DNA of 7,000 bases from Armatimonadota bacterium (GTDB lineage: Bacteria; Armatimonadota; Abditibacteriia; CG2-30-59-28), in contig JACQGJ010000141.1 of NCBI GenBank assembly GCA_016199605.1, positions 1-7,000 on the forward strand. The letters are read 5' to 3'. The notes beneath the pieces were generated by a model, which was not told the origin of the DNA, did not search any database, and worked only from the letters and a program-made list of their open reading frames with translations. Position 1 is the first letter of the stretch. Each line of letters starts with the position of its first letter. Made by a program: the position numbers and the translations under genes. Shown here piece after piece: positions 5,923 through 7,000 of this stretch.

Positions 5923-7000
5923 TTATCGATCCACTTCGCCCATCACAACGTCCATGCTGCCCAGGATCGCCACTGCGTCGGCAATCTTCCATCCCGGCAT
6001 GACGTCCCTGCAAGGAGAGAGATTCACGAAGGCGGGACCGCGTATCTTCTGCCGATACGGCATGTCCGTGCCGTCGCTCACCATGTAAACCCCCAGCTCA
6101 CCCCGAGGACTCTCCACGCAGGTATAGATCTCACCGGGAGGCGGCTTCACAGTCTTGGGCATTTTGGCCTTGACCGGGCCCTCGGGGAACTTGGCCAGGC
6201 ATTGTTTCAGGATCTTGAGGCTCTCACGCATTTCGGCAACTCGAACCAGATACCGGTCCAGGCAGTCACCGGTCTCCAGGGTGGGAACCTCGAAGTCTAA
6301 TTGGTCGTAAACCTGATAGGGTCTTTCCTTGCGAAGATCCCACTTCACCCCCGAGGCTCGCAGCATAGGCCCGCTCAAGGACCAGTCAAGAGCCTGCTCC
6401 GCGGTGATCACTCCTATGTTTCGAGTTCTCAAGATGAAGATCTCGTTCCCTGTCAGCAGTTGGTCAATCTCATCGATCATCGGCCCCTGGTAATCGAGAT
6501 ACCGGTCCAACTCCTCAAGCCATCCGGGTGGAGCGTCTCCGGTCACACCCCCGGGGTAAATGTAGCTGTAGGTCAACCGCACGCCGCAGATTGCCTCGTA
6601 AAGATCGAGAATCTTTTCCCGATCGCGGAAGCAATACAGGAACGGTGTGTTCGCCCCAAGATCGAGACCGTAGGTTCCCACGAAAACGAGGTGGCTGGCA
6701 ATGCGGTTCAACTCACAAACTATCACGCGGAGGAACTGGGCTCGGGACGGCACTTCAAGTTCCAGCAGTTCCTCAACTGCCTGCGAATACACGAGATTGT
6801 TGCTCATGGAGGACAGGTAGTCCCAACGGTCGGTCAGGGGAACCCCGTTTGTGTAGGTCCTCATTTCCCCCATTTTCTCAAAAGAACGATGGAGGTAGCC
6901 AATGTCAGGTTCCGCGCCTACGATCCATTCCCCATCCAGGGTGAGGATCACCCGCAGCACACCGTGGGTGCTGGGATGCTGCGGTCCCATGTTGAGGGTG
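5923..7000 (-). CDS. nuoD: NADH-quinone oxidoreductase subunit D (49 kDa type), N-terminus cut by window edge
   Basis: NuoD forms the quinone-reduction site of complex I together with NuoB at the base of the peripheral arm. The frame is open to the edge: three codons (TLN) precede the first Met at 6990-6988, and TLNMGPQHPSTHGVLR is the well-known internal motif, so this Met is unlikely to be the start and roughly 20-30 residues (or a fused NuoC) lie outside. Numbering from that Met, H9 (in STHG) and Y58 (in LTDRWDYLS) have the same 49-residue spacing as the quinone-binding H38 and Y87 of Thermus Nqo4. Other motifs are ELNRIASHLVFVG at 93-105, GDCLDRYLVRVAEMRESL at 241-258, ESPRGELGVYMVSDG at 293-307 and the terminal VMGEVDR. 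The segment at about 271-288 is short and lacks the IHHFK-like stretch of many homologues; I believe this is a known short subtype. Residue 145 is Tyr in YIYPGGV, where Arg is usual. TAA stop, 19 bp before nuoH. Confidence 0.97.
   Translation of the reverse strand, partial: TLNMGPQHPSTHGVLRVILTLDGEWIVGAEPDIGYLHRSFEKMGEMRTYTNGVPLTDRWDYLSSMSNNLVYSQAVEELLELEVPSRAQFLRVIVCELNRIASHLVFVGTYGLDLGANTPFLYCFRDREKILDLYEAICGVRLTYSYIYPGGVTGDAPPGWLEELDRYLDYQGPMIDEIDQLLTGNEIFILRTRNIGVITAEQALDWSLSGPMLRASGVKWDLRKERPYQVYDQLDFEVPTLETGDCLDRYLVRVAEMRESLKILKQCLAKFPEGPVKAKMPKTVKPPPGEIYTCVESPRGELGVYMVSDGTDMPYRQKIRGPAFVNLSPCRDVMPGWKIADAVAILGSMDVVMGEVDR

Noticed and set aside
4938..6002. Long plus-strand open frame (354 codons) opposite nuoH and the end of nuoD
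   Set aside because: It is fully antisense to well-identified genes. Its translation is very rich in His, Gln, Arg and Glu, without recognizable motifs, as expected from the complement of membrane-protein codons.
2015..7000. Possibility that the cluster is an Ech/Mbh-type membrane hydrogenase or Mrp antiporter rather than complex I
   Set aside because: NuoD ends in VMGEVDR without the C-terminal CxxC of [NiFe] hydrogenase large subunits and has the QHPSTHG quinone-site motif. NuoH, J, K, L, M and N are all present as separate complex I-type genes.

Overview
The whole window is a piece of one operon, read on the minus strand, for the proton-pumping NADH:quinone oxidoreductase (respiratory complex I, NDH-1). 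Seven nuo genes run from right to left: nuoD (5' end outside the window), nuoH, nuoJ, nuoK, nuoL, nuoM and nuoN (3' end outside). The gaps are 19 bp, a 4-bp overlap, 49, 4, 50 and 23 bp. No stretch without a gene exceeds 50 bp. I see no RNA gene, mobile element, CRISPR array, promoter or terminator, so the promoter should lie beyond 7000 and the terminator beyond position 1.

Region by region: 5923-7000 encodes the peripheral-arm quinone-site subunit NuoD. 4839-5903 encodes NuoH, the membrane subunit that completes the quinone chamber. 4324-4842 and 3966-4274 encode the small membrane subunits NuoJ and NuoK, which link the chamber to the antiporter-like part. 2015-3961, 399-1964 and 1-375 encode the three antiporter-like subunits NuoL, NuoM and NuoN. 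Quinone reduction at the NuoD/NuoH interface drives proton movement through NuoH/J/K, NuoN, NuoM and NuoL. The key membrane carboxylates and lysines I looked for in NuoK, NuoL and NuoM are present, so the complex looks functional.

The organism is a moderately GC-rich bacterium with a quinone-linked respiratory chain. The window holds only housekeeping genes. The protein style (short NuoD, NuoL with an extended C-terminal region) suggests a non-proteobacterial lineage such as Acidobacteriota or a neighbouring phylum, but this is a weak guess from memory.

This is not a new system. The points worth a second look are: the gene order, with no nuoE/F/G between nuoD and nuoH and no nuoI between nuoH and nuoJ; a Leu in NuoH where the family almost always has Glu (the ERK/ERR motif); a Tyr in NuoD where an Arg is expected (the YxRxGGV motif); a 26-residue tandem repeat near the C-terminus of NuoL; and an extra loop in NuoM.
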